64,000 nt of DNA from Dreissena polymorpha (GCF_020536995.1 NC_068357.1:66532128-66596127); one strand, 5' to 3'. Numbered from the stretch's first letter, positions 37,637 to 49,896 are shown. The notes: generated from the sequence alone by a model not told the origin. Numbers and translations: made by a program.

Positions 37637-37926
37637 CACGACAATTCAGCTCTTAAATGGCTGAATGCATATGGGCAAGGCCACGGGTTTAATAGGGAAA
37701 AAATAAGGCCCTCACTTTGCCTTTTTTAGGATACACATTGTCATATTCGATAATTCCACGAATAAGTTCTTGAACAGGCAGATGCTTTGCATTGACCGTT
37801 CCAAGGCGGTTACCCCAGGTTTATTCTTCTATGTGTGTATGTTGTTTCGTTTTGTGCTGTTTTTACTGTTTTGGCAATTGGTCACTTGCCTTAAGTAAAG
37901 GACCAACTAATTATTTATAATGAGAA

Positions 37927-37964
37927 TGCAATACTGCTCCAGCAGCTGGAGTTTCACTTCTTTA
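37927..37964. repeat. 37-bp word shared with 19740-19790
   Basis: CAATACTGCTCCAGCAGCTG followed by GAGTTTCACTTCTTTAT. It is the reverse complement of the stretch beside the BEL element. It lies ~100 bases upstream of the TRAPPC6B start codon. Confidence 0.6.
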
Positions 37965-38061
37965 TCGTGAACAGGCAAAAGAACGGAGGTTGGGACATAG
38001 TGCGGTGTAGCCTTTTTGACGTGGTTATCGTAACATTTAATAATTTCAATAAACTGACAAG

Positions 38062-41000
38062 ATGGCGGACGATGTAATTTTCGATTTGCTACACTCAGAA
38101 ATTGTAGCCTTTCTTCATCGAACTACTGAAAAAGATAACCAAGTAAGAACGAATGCGGTCAGGCACTTTATTCACATGAGAGTTTTGTTTTACTCAATCA
38201 TCGGACGGCATTTATATGGTTCATACAATACATGTTAATTGACATATACAAATCTCCCAGGAGTATACAGTCAAGTTACCATTAGTGCATTACTGGATCA
38301 TTACCCATAGCGGATCACTTTGATGTTGAAGACTGCGTATCTCGATAAATATTTGACAGTTTGACAGTTTAAGATGATATTTTGCACACAGCATCTTCAA
38401 GGCCTGTTCTTTAAAACGCATTGTAATCAGAGCTACTCTTTGTCTAGTTGCAATAATTCAACTCTCAGCTTAGGCTGAGAGTTGCAATGCGCTCTCTCTT
38501 GTCCATGGGTGCAAAATGTTATCAACAATTTAAAGGTTGAAGAACACTGAAACTGCAAGAGCTTATTAAAATTTACCTATCCAGCGATTTTCCTCCTTCT
38601 TTATAAAGTACCGGTAAACGGTACTTTCCCAATCAAGCAAAAATTCCCGAATTCCCAAAGCGGCATCTGAAAAAATCCCAATCGACGTCCGAATTTTTTC
38701 TCAAAACCACCGAAATTTTCGTAACAAAACCCAACTTTCGGCGAGCGAACAAAGAAAATCGTATAGTTGTGTGTAACCACGCACTCGATTAATTTGGGGT
38801 TTTATTATTCAGCGCGTGCAATCAATAGTGTCGTTACTGTGTCCGGTTCTTTTGTCAGGCAGCCAGCGTACTGTTTTATGTCGGTTTGTAACCTTGCCTC
38901 TGTGGAAAGGGTGTTCAGTCTAATGAACAATCTTTGCACAAACAATCGGGACCGTCTATCACACAACACATTGACAGCACTAATGATGCTGTGCAGAGAG
39001 GTATGCCAGCAACTGATAGATGATCAAACATCAAAGATTGTTGAAATTTTCAAAAAAATGAAAGACAGAGACATTGCTTAACAAGAGATTAAAACAACTT
39101 GTAATTGATTTTGTGTGTTCTTTATAATATTTTATTTATTTCAACTTAATTACTTAATGGTCATTAAGGCATGCCTGCAAATGATTCTTTTAATGGGTAT
39201 GTTCAATTAAGTATGAACTGTATGATGTATTCAATAAAACCCAAACTTCACGACGCGATTTTCCCAATTTAAGGATTTCACAACTCGATTTTTTCCCAAT
39301 TTTGAGGTTTTCACGACTCAATTTTTCCCAATTGGACCGGTACGGGTACTTTTCCCAATTGGACAAGGAAAATTGCTGCTATCTAAACCACAAACTCATC
39401 CAAATGGTACCATTGAAGCATTGAAGCAAGAAATAATTGATTTGCATTGACTAAGGTTTTGTTTTGTACGCTGTATCCGCCATATTGGAAAATTGACCCA
39501 ATATAGGTCAGGTCGCATTACACCAATATTTTGTACGTCGCGTTATGTGTTGGAGCCAAAAAGTCGATAACGATGTGGTATTCGATACAGAATACACTGT
39601 TTAAACATAACAATGTCAGCGAGAAAAGTGTGTTGAAACATTGTCGTGTTTTTATCAGATGCATGCAAAGGATAACATCCGTAGGTTTCCATTCAGGTAA
39701 ATTTAACATGGTTATGAAGTTTATTCATTATTTTCCTCAATTTTTCTCGAACGACGCCTGTAACTCTGTTTAGTGAAGCGCACGGATTCGCTGCGCTGAA
39801 ATGCACCCATGTTTATGAAGGGGTGCATATGGACTGCCAGAGCCGCCATAGCAAAAATTATCAAAGGTTCTGGGAGTCCATTGACTACTCTTTGTCAAAC
39901 ATTTCGGTATGTTTTGCTAACATGTATATACGACTTTGTTGACTTCCGTCTCGTTTCCAAATCGAGGTTGAACATTTTTTTTGCGGCCACATGCTATAAC
40001 TCTGTTGGAAAGTAAGAAGTTTACACATAAATTTAAAGGCCATTTAGTAGTCTTTCTGCCTGCAAAAGTTCATTTCAGTTTTGATTCGTGTTTAAGACTT
40101 TGCAACACCTTAAATGAAATGAAGAATAAGGTCAATAACGAATCAAGCTTGATAATATGCGAATTGATAATATATTATATTAAAATATATGCAAATCTTG
40201 TTGATTCCTACAATAAATCATCTCAATCTGAATGTTTTATTTATGTTCCATTTTCAATATTGATAATTTGATATGATTCAAACAATTTACATGGCTTATA
40301 AAATGCCCATATCTTTTTGATCTTTCTAGGATTTTCAACAGATAATTCACACAAGAACACCATGCATGAAGTTTGGATACAAGACCACATATAGAAAACA
40401 ATAAATAACAAAAAAATGAATATCATTTTTAACTGGCAATGTAACTTGGTCATTGTAAACAACACATTTCATGTTTCGACAGTTCAAAGTTCATCACTAA
40501 ACAGACGTCTTTCGTTACCAATTAAGGAAAACGATGAATAAACATCATATTAAACATATTTAGTTTACGAAAATGGCAGCCTATGGACATTATCCTTTGC
40601 ACGCAACCAAAAAATCGTGATATTTCACCACGTTATTCTTGGCTCTTGCTGTCATTTTCCGCGAGATTGCTGTGTTGCAGGCTACATAATCTCCCAGCTC
40701 CAAATCAAATATTCATTCACAAGCAATTTAGCTTGAAATTTTCAGTTTCAGTGCTCATTTTATTTGTTCACTTGCAGATAGTTCACTCTGAGAATGATAC
40801 TGACAAGATGTTCCTTCTTTTTCTCAATTGGGAAAGTACCTTTTACAGGTACTTAATAAAGAAGGCAAACAATCGCTGCATTCCCACATACTCCAGCACA
40901 ATTATGATTTCCAAAAGTCTAAAATTTTACCAATTCACCCTTAAATAATTTATTAGAGAAAGAAATTAGTTACTGCAAGTTTGCTTATCTTGATAAGTTT

Positions 41001-44000
41001 TGTTTCTGTGTTAGTATATTGTAAAATATTTTAATCCATTCAGTCAACTTAGTTACTTTCTTTTCAAAACAGCATGAAACTGTTTTCCCTCAGTTTATCA
41101 GTGTATTTTAAAAAAGCATAGAGATTCAGGCCTATAAAAGACATTATGTTTTTAGTCAAGACAGCAACTTAATAATATTTTCTGACTTTGTTGATAAGGA
41201 TTAGATAATTATGATATCTACTAACTTGTCTATAATCTACTTAATCTTTGGCTGTGCTAACCAAGTAGTACAGAATGTTACCCGTCTGGGCAACCTACCA
41301 TTAATTTTAGTTTATAATATTTATTTAATGCAGCATTGTTACAACTATGGCAGAGCTTATGGCTCTTGTTATTAATGAATAAACCTTTTTTTAAGGACCA
41401 GTGTATCAACAAGCTTGAGTCACTTGGATTCCGCATTGGGCAGAGCATAGTTGAAAGGTAAATTTTAGGGTCTAAAGCCAGGGCCAAAACACCAACTTTG
41501 GGGAAAGGGCCACAGACTTTTTCGTGGACAAAAAGGCACAATTTTCTGGCTTTGGGGAATAAAAGTTACTGAGGTAGATTGGACATTTAGAGACAAATGC
41601 ATGATTTTAAAGAAATTTCTGCAGGGAAAAGGGCCTTTTTGATTAAGGGTATGAAAAAGAGTCCCCTTGCGAAGAAGGGTTTTTTGGCCCTGAAAGCTGC
41701 GTCATACCTGAAAAAAAAATACATGAAACTGCTACCTAAGCACTGTTTATATGTATCAGAATGTAGTTAACCATTTAAAGGGATCTTTTCACGCTTTGGT
41801 AAATTGACAAAATTGAAAAAAGTTGTTTCAGATTCGTAAGTTTTCGTTTTAGTTGTGATATTTGTGAGGAAACAGTAATACTGAACATTAACCATACTCT
41901 AATATAGCCATTATATGCATCTTTTGATGATTTTAAAACCTAAAAATTATAAAGCGTTGCAACGCGAAACGATTGAATAATTTGGAGAGTTCTGTTTTCG
42001 TCGTTAAATTTTGTGAAACTACGAAGATTGCTTATATAAGGTATAAAATACGTCAAGAATGTGTACTCTGCGGAATAGCTCAGTAGGCTAAAGCGTTTTT
42101 ACTTCAGGACTCTGGCAGGACTCCAGGGGTCACTGGTTCGAAACCTGCTCCGGGCAATGTTCTTTTGCTTTTTTTATTTTTTTTCTTGATTTTTTACTGG
42201 AGCTTTTACGATCCAATGTTTACATTTATCAATATAAAGCATTTAATGACTAAGTATAAAAAAATGCCAAAATCTGTGAAAAGGCCCCTTTAAGAAAAGT
42301 ACATTATTTTGCTTATTGCCAAATACAATTTTTCACAAATCTATTTGACATTGTAAGAAAGGTAAGGTAAAAAATGGGGTGGTGGACATGGTAAAGATGT
42401 CAAATCTTATGAATGACTCAAAACTTCAGAAAATACTTTATTATGCAGCAGCAGTAAGAGGCGTAATGCACTTAACGTGTCCAACCGCATGTACATCCCT
42501 ACATACTGAAGCTTGTGTTTTAAACATTGATGTTGATCTTGCTAAAACATTCACAGTTGAAAGTCAGACTAAAATGTGTAGATGATCGTAAAGTAAAAAC
42601 TTTCATCTGCAAGGAGTTTTGGCTAAATTATTTCCCTCTGTTTGTATTTCCTCTGTAAGTTGTGTTTTACAACTGCTTGGCTAATTTAGCAGATGACCTT
42701 AATGAACAATAAAAAAAATACCCGGTATTTACTCAAATTACTGCATTAAGGTTTGGCTGAACTATGGCCCTTTCTCTGTTTTCCACAATAGAACATATAG
42801 CCTTATAAAATTTTGTGTAGTTGACATCTTATGAACCACTTCGTGATTTCGTTCAAACTTAAACAACTGACTGAAGTACATGTACATAATAAAGTCATTG
42901 ATTTGTAAATGATTGTAAAGGACAAAATGTTTGCTGCAACCAGTTTTGGCAGAATGATGGCCCTTTGTCTTTCTTTTCACTGTGGTGAATGTAGTGCTTT
43001 TGTCAGTGTTCAAAAACATGTTTTGGGGGGCATTAGTGTTTGTTACATAGTTCTTGTTTTTATTCTGCAAAGAAGTTTCTTATTACGGGATTATGAATTA
43101 ACCTTAATTACACTCTGAAAGTACTTTTATGCACTCAAACAATGGATTCTTTACCCGTGTATGGCTTGCTCATTTCAAAAGCTTTAAAATTGCCCTGAAT
43201 TACAGAACCATAAATGGCATTTAAATCTTGTCAAAAGAATTGTGCTGAGAGATAATGCAAAAATAAAGCTTGCAGAACTCTTTAGCCTTAAACCGTGTTT
43301 GGAATTCTGACTGCTGACTAACAGCTTTTTTTTTTAATGTTATGAATATCAATCGTCTACATTACAGTTTTTATGTAGTTGACTAACCAACATAAGTATG
43401 TCTTCTTATTTGGACTTCCTTTATTTATGTCAGTGACTGATCTTCACATGTACTGCACTTTGTAGGTTCACAAAAGAATCTCCACGCTTTAAAGACGACC
43501 TAGACATCATGAAGTTCATATGTAAAGAATTCTGGAGCGCTGTGTTTAAGAAGCAGGTTGACAACTTAAGGACCAACCACCAAGTAGGTACCCGGTTAAT
43601 AACCCGGTTTAATTTTGAGTGAACATATTGTTCTAGGCTTTAAACTATATTTATGGACCTTTGAAAAAAGTAATCAGACGTTGAATAAAGAAACAGATAA
43701 CACACCATGAAGTAGGGAAAACGTACCCAATCGCTTATACATTATTGTGAAAATTTTCCATTATTTTAGTAAGATTATTTTTATGTATATTACAAAATAT
43801 TTTGTACGATACCAATGTTTAACTTCAATTAATTACAAAAAATGCTGGTAACACAATATTGTAAATTTACTTTTCTTGTTTAGAACAACAAAACACATGT
43901 GTTAATGATACAATTAACTCTTTATTTTAATTTAAATTATTGATAACAACAAAGTATTATTTTAACTCTTTTAGACATACTCTTGCCAAATGATTAAATG

Positions 44001-46304
44001 GCTACACATCTGCACATTTGTAAAAAAAAATCATTTGGGAACAGCTTTTCCTTTTTTAACCCTTACAATGCGGGAACCGAATTTTGAAGGCCTTTGCAAA
44101 CAGTTTGGATCCAGATGAGACGCCACAGAACGTGGCGTCTCATCAGGATCCAAACTGTTTGCTATTCTGATTGTATTCTTTGAAAAAAATCGAAGAAAAT
44201 GCTTATTTTATAAATTTAGCAGACGACATTTTAGCAGATGACAAATGTCCCAGCATGCAAAGGGTTAAAGGATTTCTTTGTGTTAAAGTTTGACGTATAC
44301 TCTGTATTTGGATTTCAGGGTGTCTATGTGCTGCAAGACAATAAGTTCAGGTTTCTCACTCAGATGTCAAGTGGTAAACAGTACATGGAGGTGGCTCCTA
44401 AGGTGAGACTTACCTATTGTTAACCCTTTACCACTTAGATAAGTATTTTGATGCATTTGTAGTCCTCCTATTTTTAACCATTTACCACTTCTTTTGATGT
44501 GTTTGTAGTCCCTTAGAAAGTTAATTTAATTAACGACCTTTCTTACTAGATTCAAGTTTTAAAGGCTTCATTTCCAACCCATAGATATGGATGAGCAGCA
44601 AACAGCATGAAACCTGAACAGCCTGCGATTTACTCGCAGGCTGTTCTGGTTTATGCTGTTTGCACATAGCCATTTTCATCTTTTCTCTGAGTGCGAGTGT
44701 TAATACTACTTTAAATTACTTCACAGAAAGCTATTTCTTAAGAAATGCACTTTATGATGTGTTATTTAAACATGCTTTCTACAGATATGATTTACGTCAG
44801 AGGTATCATAAATTTGAGTGTCTGAACACTCACTTAAATGAACTTGAAAAATTAATAAATGCTGTTTTTTTGTTGTTTAACTAAGAGGAATGTTTTGTTT
44901 CTACATGTAAAAAGCTTTTATAACAACTGCAAACATTTTCAGTACTTAGCCATGTCCTGTGGTGTTATCAGGGGTGCATTGGCAAATATTGGCATCAACT
45001 CTGTTATAACTGCGGAAGTCAGTGCAATGCCATCATGTAAGCATGATTGATTTGTTTTACATATGGGCCTTTCTCTGAGACAATGGTGTTTAAAGCATGT
45101 GCTTTAAGTGCCATCCCAGACTATCATGTGCAGTTCAATTAGGCAAATTAGGGACAACACTTTCCGTCCTTAACCCTTTGCATGCTGGGAAATTTGTCGT
45201 CTGCTAAAATGTCGTCTGCTGAATTTCTAAAATTAGCATTTTCTTCGATTTTTTTTCAAAGAATACTATCAGAATAGCAAACAGTTTGGATCCAGATGAG
45301 ACACCACGTTCTGTGGAGTCTCATCTGGATCTAAACTGTTTGCAAAGGCCTTCAAAATTTGGTTCCCGCACTGAAAGAGTTAAGTGCCATCCCAGACTAT
45401 CATGTGCAGTTCAATAAGGCAAATAAGGGACAACACTTTCCGTCCTTAACATGATGTTCCGTAAGATGAGACTTCCTTTATACATGTATATATGAGCCGT
45501 GCTCTGGGAAAAGGGTTTTAACCCTTTGCATGCTGGGAAATTCGTCGTCTGCTAAAATGTTGTCTGTTAAATTTCTAAAATTAGCATTTTCTTCGATTTT
45601 TTTCAAAGAATACTATCAGAATAGCAAACAGTTTGGATCCTGATGAGACGCCATGTTCTGTGGCGTCTCATCTGGATCCAAACTGTTTGCACAGGCCTTC
45701 AAAATTCGGTTCCCGCACTGAAAGAGTTAATGCATGTCAGTAAAGTATTGTCCCAGATTAGCATGTTTATTGATGTAAGATATTTAAATTTTGCTTAAAA
45801 ATTGTTAACAACTAATGCATCATTTTATTCCTGAACATTATGATATCAGTTATTTTTCCAAATCTTATTGCTTTATTTCTTATATCAAATACAAGATTTG
45901 CAAATACCGGTAATGTTTGTGCAATACATTCCGCTATTTAAATTAATAGTGAAGGATGCATGTTTGCACAGGTAGACAATTTATAGTGGAATTCTAGTCC
46001 TCTGGATTCTTTAGTTAATCAAATAATGGTATATATTATTTATTCTTTATCAAAGTCTCTTCCAATATAATACAATTTTCACAATGTTCAAATTAAATTA
46101 AAATCATGATCATGATATTGGTCATTCAATTTATGAATTGTAAGAGACATTTTACTTTACAAAACCTATCATTTTTACATTATACAAGTTAAATAACCAC
46201 ACTTAGCCTTATCTTATGTTACCAGTACGGTATTACATGTTGTTTTATAAGTGCGTAATACTGTTTTTGCAGGTAAATTTCAAATCCAGTTGCAGCGTAC
46301 TTGA
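38062..46304 (+). CDS. TRAPPC6B: TRAPPC6B, complete, six exons
   Basis: Exons 38062-38142, 41396-41457, 43466-43583, 44319-44402, 44943-45036 and 46273-46304; phases join, 156 residues (human 158). The start ATGGCGGACGATG is in good context, giving [20 protein letters not shown]. Family-diagnostic stretches: [90 protein letters not shown]. It is a Bet3-fold subunit of the TRAPP tethering/Rab-GEF complexes acting at ER-Golgi and Golgi membranes (family knowledge). The B form, rather than 6A, is from remembered similarity. Intron 1 (3.25 kb) holds a hAT copy with a transposase fragment; intron 2 holds a small hAT and the tRNA-bearing MITE. Confidence 0.95.
38582..39378 (+). mobile_element. hAT element remnant with transposase C-terminus
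   Basis: Ends CAGCGATTTTCC and GGAAAATTGCTG; CTATC occurs directly outside each end (38577-38581, 39379-39383). Multiple subterminal TTTTCCCAATT motifs flank the coding piece. In TRAPPC6B intron 1. Confidence 0.65.
38824..39081 (+). pseudogene. hAT transposase C-terminal (dimerisation) fragment
   Basis: Reads [20 protein letters not shown], then [20 protein letters not shown] to a stop. This is the hAT dimerisation region (consensus S-x-E-R-x-F-S-x-x-x, then R-L-x-x-x-x-L-x-x-L-x-x). The DDE catalytic part and zinc finger are missing, so this is an internally deleted copy. Confidence 0.75.
41479..41692. mobile_element. Small non-autonomous hAT-like element
   Basis: CAGGGCCAAAACACC and GGTTTTTTGGCCCTG form the terminal inverted repeat; 214 bp. 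The target duplication is unclear. It begins 21 bases after the donor of TRAPPC6B exon 2. Confidence 0.65.
41775..42293. mobile_element. TTAA-flanked MITE carrying a tRNA-like unit, copy 1
   Basis: Ends TTAAAGGGATCTTTTCACGC and TGTGAAAAGGCCCCTTTAA, both with TTAA (piggyBac-type target). 519 bp. A tRNA-like unit sits ~300 bp in. A near-identical copy lies inverted at 61324-61840. Confidence 0.8.
42070..42156 (+). pseudogene. tRNA-like unit inside MITE (not a working tRNA)
   Basis: GCGGAATAGCTCAGTAGGCT gives a box A and GGTTCGAAACC a perfect box B; a long variable region lies between. The 5' GCGGAAT does not pair with the 3' TCCGGGCA side, so the acceptor stem is broken. Best read as a tRNA-derived SINE head or tRNA pseudogene. 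Confidence 0.65.
44056..44268. mobile_element. TTAA hairpin MITE (family A), copy 3 (inverted)
   Basis: TTAACCCTTACAATGCGGGA to CAGCATGCAAAGGGTTAA, central GATGAGACGCCACAGAACGT hairpin. It ends 50 bases before the acceptor of TRAPPC6B exon 4. Confidence 0.85.
44595..44675. repeat. Short hairpin repeat
   Basis: AAACAGCATGAAACCTGAAC and AGCCTGCG pair with CGCAGGCT and GTTCTGGTTTATGCTGTTT across a 7-base loop. A third hairpin type in the window; non-coding, in a TRAPPC6B intron. Confidence 0.7.
45170..45383. mobile_element. TTAA hairpin MITE (family A), copy 4
   Basis: TTAACCCTTTGCATGCTGGG to GCACTGAAAGAGTTAA. It sits between two ~70-bp direct copies of a palindrome-MITE fragment (GTGCCATCCCAGACTATCAT). 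Confidence 0.85.
45518..45730. mobile_element. TTAA hairpin MITE (family A), copy 5, nested
   Basis: Inserted at the TTAA of GGTTTTAATGCATG, the end of a long-palindrome MITE (flank GAGCCGTGCTCTGGGAAAAG). Same hairpin core as the other copies. Confidence 0.85.
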
Positions 46305-46340
46305 CAGAGTGAAAACAGGACATAGAAATGGACCACATTT

Positions 46341-46346
46341 ATTAAA
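46341..46346 (+). terminator. Candidate poly(A) signal of TRAPPC6B
   Basis: ATTAAA variant 37 bases after the stop codon. Other sites further on are possible. Confidence 0.3.
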
Positions 46347-46654
46347 TATACTGTGATATGAAGACAAAACTATTGCTGGTTCACAAGCTGAGGTGTTTAA
46401 TAAGCAAACAGTGGATATGTTGTGTTTGATCAAGGGTATTGTTTTTGAATGCATTAACTTTTTCAAAGAACTGGCTAATATCGAGTATACTTGTACATTT
46501 GTATATTGCGGTATTAATGCGAAAAAAATTGTGTATATAATGCCATCTGAAGCTCATCTGAAATTGTGTAATTTTACCTTGATTGCCTATGTCAATCTCA
46601 TGGTGAGCTTTTGTGATCATCTTTTGTTTGTCTTTCATGTGATGTCAACATTTA

Positions 46655-47740
46655 CATTGTGAACACAGTCACTCTAGGTGCCCCATTTATGGCCCAATCT
46701 TCATGAAACTTGGTCCGAACATTTTATCAAATACTATCTCTGAAAAGCTCGAAACAGGATTTGGTGGGGGTAAGAAACTAGGTCAAAAGGTCAAGTTAAA
46801 GCTCTAAAAGTAATATTTTTTGCCCTATCATCAAGAAACTTATTCTCCAAATATCTATATTAATGATTATACAGGCTTTTTCTGCTCCATTTTGGGAAAA
46901 CACCACACTGGAAATTTTGGGAATTTCGCGTCATGAAAACCCCCATTTTGGGAAAAAAAATAGTCGCAAAGTTGGCTCAATTGGGAAAAATTATCACATG
47001 TAAAAAGTGTTTCTTATATTTCAAAGAAGCCGTTAACTGGTAAATAAAGACTTTTTTGATAACTTATTATTAAAATTTTACAAAATATTATGAACATGTG
47101 TAATAAGTGCAGGTTTTTTAATCTGAATTTGGGGAAAAGGCCTGACCTTTTTTGAGGTGAAAAAAATCGCACGAAGCGCCAGATTATGAGGAAAATAAGG
47201 AAAGTCTTAAATAATCATTAACATATTTTACAGTTTTTAAAACAAATTCAATGCAACAAATAATTTAATTATGCAATACTTTCTATATTCTACACTGGAT
47301 CAGGTTAACTCATATAATTTAAGGTTAAAAAAAAAAAAATTTTTTTTTTTTTTGGAATTGGGAATAAAATTTTTTCAATTGGGAAAAAAACGACCAGATT
47401 TGCATTGGGAATGGGGCCGAATTTCGGACCCGTGGCATAGGGCGCAAAAAGCTTGTGATATATCTGCTTAGTTTAAGGTCAGTTGTAAAACTTGTGCATC
47501 AGGGGCGTGACAGATTTCCTCATATAGCTACAGTGAAACCTTGTGACACTCTGGGAGTCACATGTTTTGTCCAATCTTTATGACACTTGTCAATAACATG
47601 TGTTAATGATATCCCAATAGACTATTACATTGATTCTGGTTTATTGAAAAACATGGCCACCAGGGGATGTGCAGTTTTCTTCAAATGGCTATAGCAGAAA
47701 CATGTGAACACTTAGGTGAGGGACCTCTTGTCTAGTAATA
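46655..47740. repeat. Degenerate repeat split by a hAT-like element
   Basis: Segments on both sides (GTGCCCCATTTATGGCCCAA... and GAGTCACATGTTTTGTCCAA...) share the pattern CAATCTT-ATGA-ACTTG and appear to be diverged units of one element. 46872-47455 interrupts them. Confidence 0.45.
46872..47455. mobile_element. Non-autonomous hAT-like element with TTGGGAAAA motifs
   Basis: Ends CAGGCTTTTTCTGCTCCAT and (reverse) CAAGCTTTTTGCGCCCTAT. Subterminal TTGGGAAAA motifs match those of the hAT copy at 38582-39378. No coding frame. The target duplication is unresolved. Confidence 0.5.
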
Positions 47741-48080
47741 AGTTTGATTGATTCTAATTTAAATTTAAACACCCAAGTGTATGTTTATATTGATAAACAT
47801 TTTAACAAGGAAGAAAACACAATGTGTCTTGCAAGTTTCATAAAATAGACTAATAAAAAAAGAAATTTATGCTACTGCAATGTGAATGTGGAATAGAATG
47901 CGAAATATGTGCAATATATTGTTTATTCATATGATTGGGTTTGTAATTTGCTGATGTATTATGTATAATTAGTAATTAAAAGAAAAGAAAAATCCAAAAT
48001 GAAACATAAAATACTCTGTATTTTTCCGGATTGTCAGCCTTCACGTTTTTTGTTTCAGCATGAATGTTCACTGTTCTTTT

Positions 48081-49450
48081 TTAGCTCATCTATTTTTTGG
48101 AAAAAAAATGAGCTATTGTCATCACCTTGGCGTCGGCGTCTGGTTAAGTTTTGCGTTTAGGTCCACTTTTCTCATAAAGTATCAATGCTATTGCATTCAA
48201 ACTTGGTACACTTACTTAATATCATGAGGGGACTGGGCAGGAAAAGTTAGATAACTCTGGCGTGCATTATGACAGAATTATGTTCCCTTTTTATACTTAG
48301 AAAATTGAAAATTTTGGTTGAGTTTTGTGTTTAGGTCCATTTTATTCCTTAAGTATCAAAGCTATTGCTTTCATACTTGCAACACTTACATGTACTAACT
48401 ATCATAAGGGGACTGTGCAGGCAAAGTAATGTAACTCTGACTGGAATTTTGACAGAATTATGTTCCCTTTTTATACTTAGAAAATTGAAAATTTTGGTTT
48501 AGTTTTGTGTTTTGGTCCATTTTATTCCTTAAGTATCAAAGCTATTGCTTTCATACTTGCAACACTTACATGTACTAACTATCATATGGGGACTGTGCAG
48601 GCAAAGTTATGTAACTCTGACTGGCATTTTGATAGAATTATGTGCCCTTTTTATACTTAGAAAATTGAAAATTTGGTTAAGTTTTGTGTTTGGTCCACTT
48701 TACCCCTCAAGTATCATAGATACTGCTTTCATACTTAGAACACTCGCTAACTATCATAAGGGGACAGTAAAGGACAAGTTGCATAACTCTGGTTGTCATT
48801 TTTATGGAATACTGGCCCTTTTTTGACATAGTAACTTTGAATATATGGTTAAATTTTGGGTTTAGATCCACTTTACTTCTAAAGTATCAAAGCTATTGCT
48901 TTCAAACTTAAAATACTTTCATGCTATCATGAGGGTACTGTACCTGGCAAGGTGAATTTTACCTTGACCTTTGAATGACCTTGACTCTCAAGGTCAAATT
49001 ATTAAATTTTGCTAAAATTGCCATAACTTCTTTATTTATGATTAGATTTGATTGATACTTTGACAAAACAACTCTAACCTGACATACCACAATAGACTCC
49101 ACCCAAACCATCCCCCAAGCCCCCCCCCCCCACCCCCCGAATCCCCCCCCAAAAGAAAAGTGTTGTTTTTTTCTTGAAGATCATCTAATAAATGACCAAC
49201 ACACCCTAACACTATACACCCCCCCCCCCTCCCCCCCCCAAAAAAAAAATATATTTTTTTTTTTAAATATCCCACCCAAGAATCCCCCCCCCTTTTGGAA
49301 GAAAATGTAATAAATGACCACACCCCCACACTATACACCCCCCTCCACTCCACCCCTCCTTCCTTTGTGATTGAAAATGAGATAGGTTCCTTCACCTTTA
49401 AAAAGAAAAATAGATGAGCGGTCTGCACCCGCTAGGCGGTGCTCTTGTTG
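48081..49450. mobile_element. AGCTCAT-ended element with ~180-bp tandem units and C tracts
   Basis: Starts TTTAGCTCATCTATTTTTTG, ends AGATGAGCGGTCTGCACC and GGCGGTGCTCTTGTT. Four to five units carry GTATCAAAGCTATTGCTTTC and ATTATGTTCCCTTTTTATAC. The right part holds three long C-rich runs (49110-49350). No transposase; glycine-rich frames on the minus strand are artefacts of the C tracts. Confidence 0.7.
49108..49350. repeat. C-rich tracts (G-rich on minus strand)
   Basis: Three degenerate tandem copies of a unit with runs of 8-13 C, each followed by A-rich sequence and AATAAATGACCA-like text. Confidence 0.85.
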
Positions 49451-49896
49451 TAAACATTGTGATTATTTTAAGCAGCACACAAACTATATCACTACTTAGG
49501 TAATATCTTCACATCATTTTTTAAGAAAAAAATATGTTATGCCCTTGTACAGCATCAGCCTCAATTTTCTCTGAGCAACAGTTTTGGTATTGTTGCACAC
49601 CGTTGTGTTTTTTTGCAGAATGTTAAAAAAAGTGTATGACACAAAAAAAATGTACAACTAACTTCAAAATGTCAAGAACTCAAAACTTGGTAATGCACTG
49701 CTGCAGAGCCGAATCCGCAACATTTGGAATGTATTTTAACAATATTAAGAAAAAAGTTGCATGGTTGTATTTAACAATCGATAGGAAAACCGTGATGAGC
49801 TGTTACCCCTGAAGTTGTTTTCATTCAACCTTCGATTATAAGGAGCAGTTGATATCTATACGAAGTAAGGCAAATATGTAAAATAAGGACATTGGT

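Noticed and set aside
38767-39081. 104-residue frame as a host gene in TRAPPC6B intron 1
   Set aside because: It is the hAT transposase dimerisation region between hAT-type ends; no catalytic part.
42070-42156. Functional tRNA gene
   Set aside because: Acceptor stem does not pair, and the unit is carried inside a repeated MITE.
49042-49428. Glycine-rich protein on the minus strand
   Set aside because: The frame is created by C tracts in a repetitive element.
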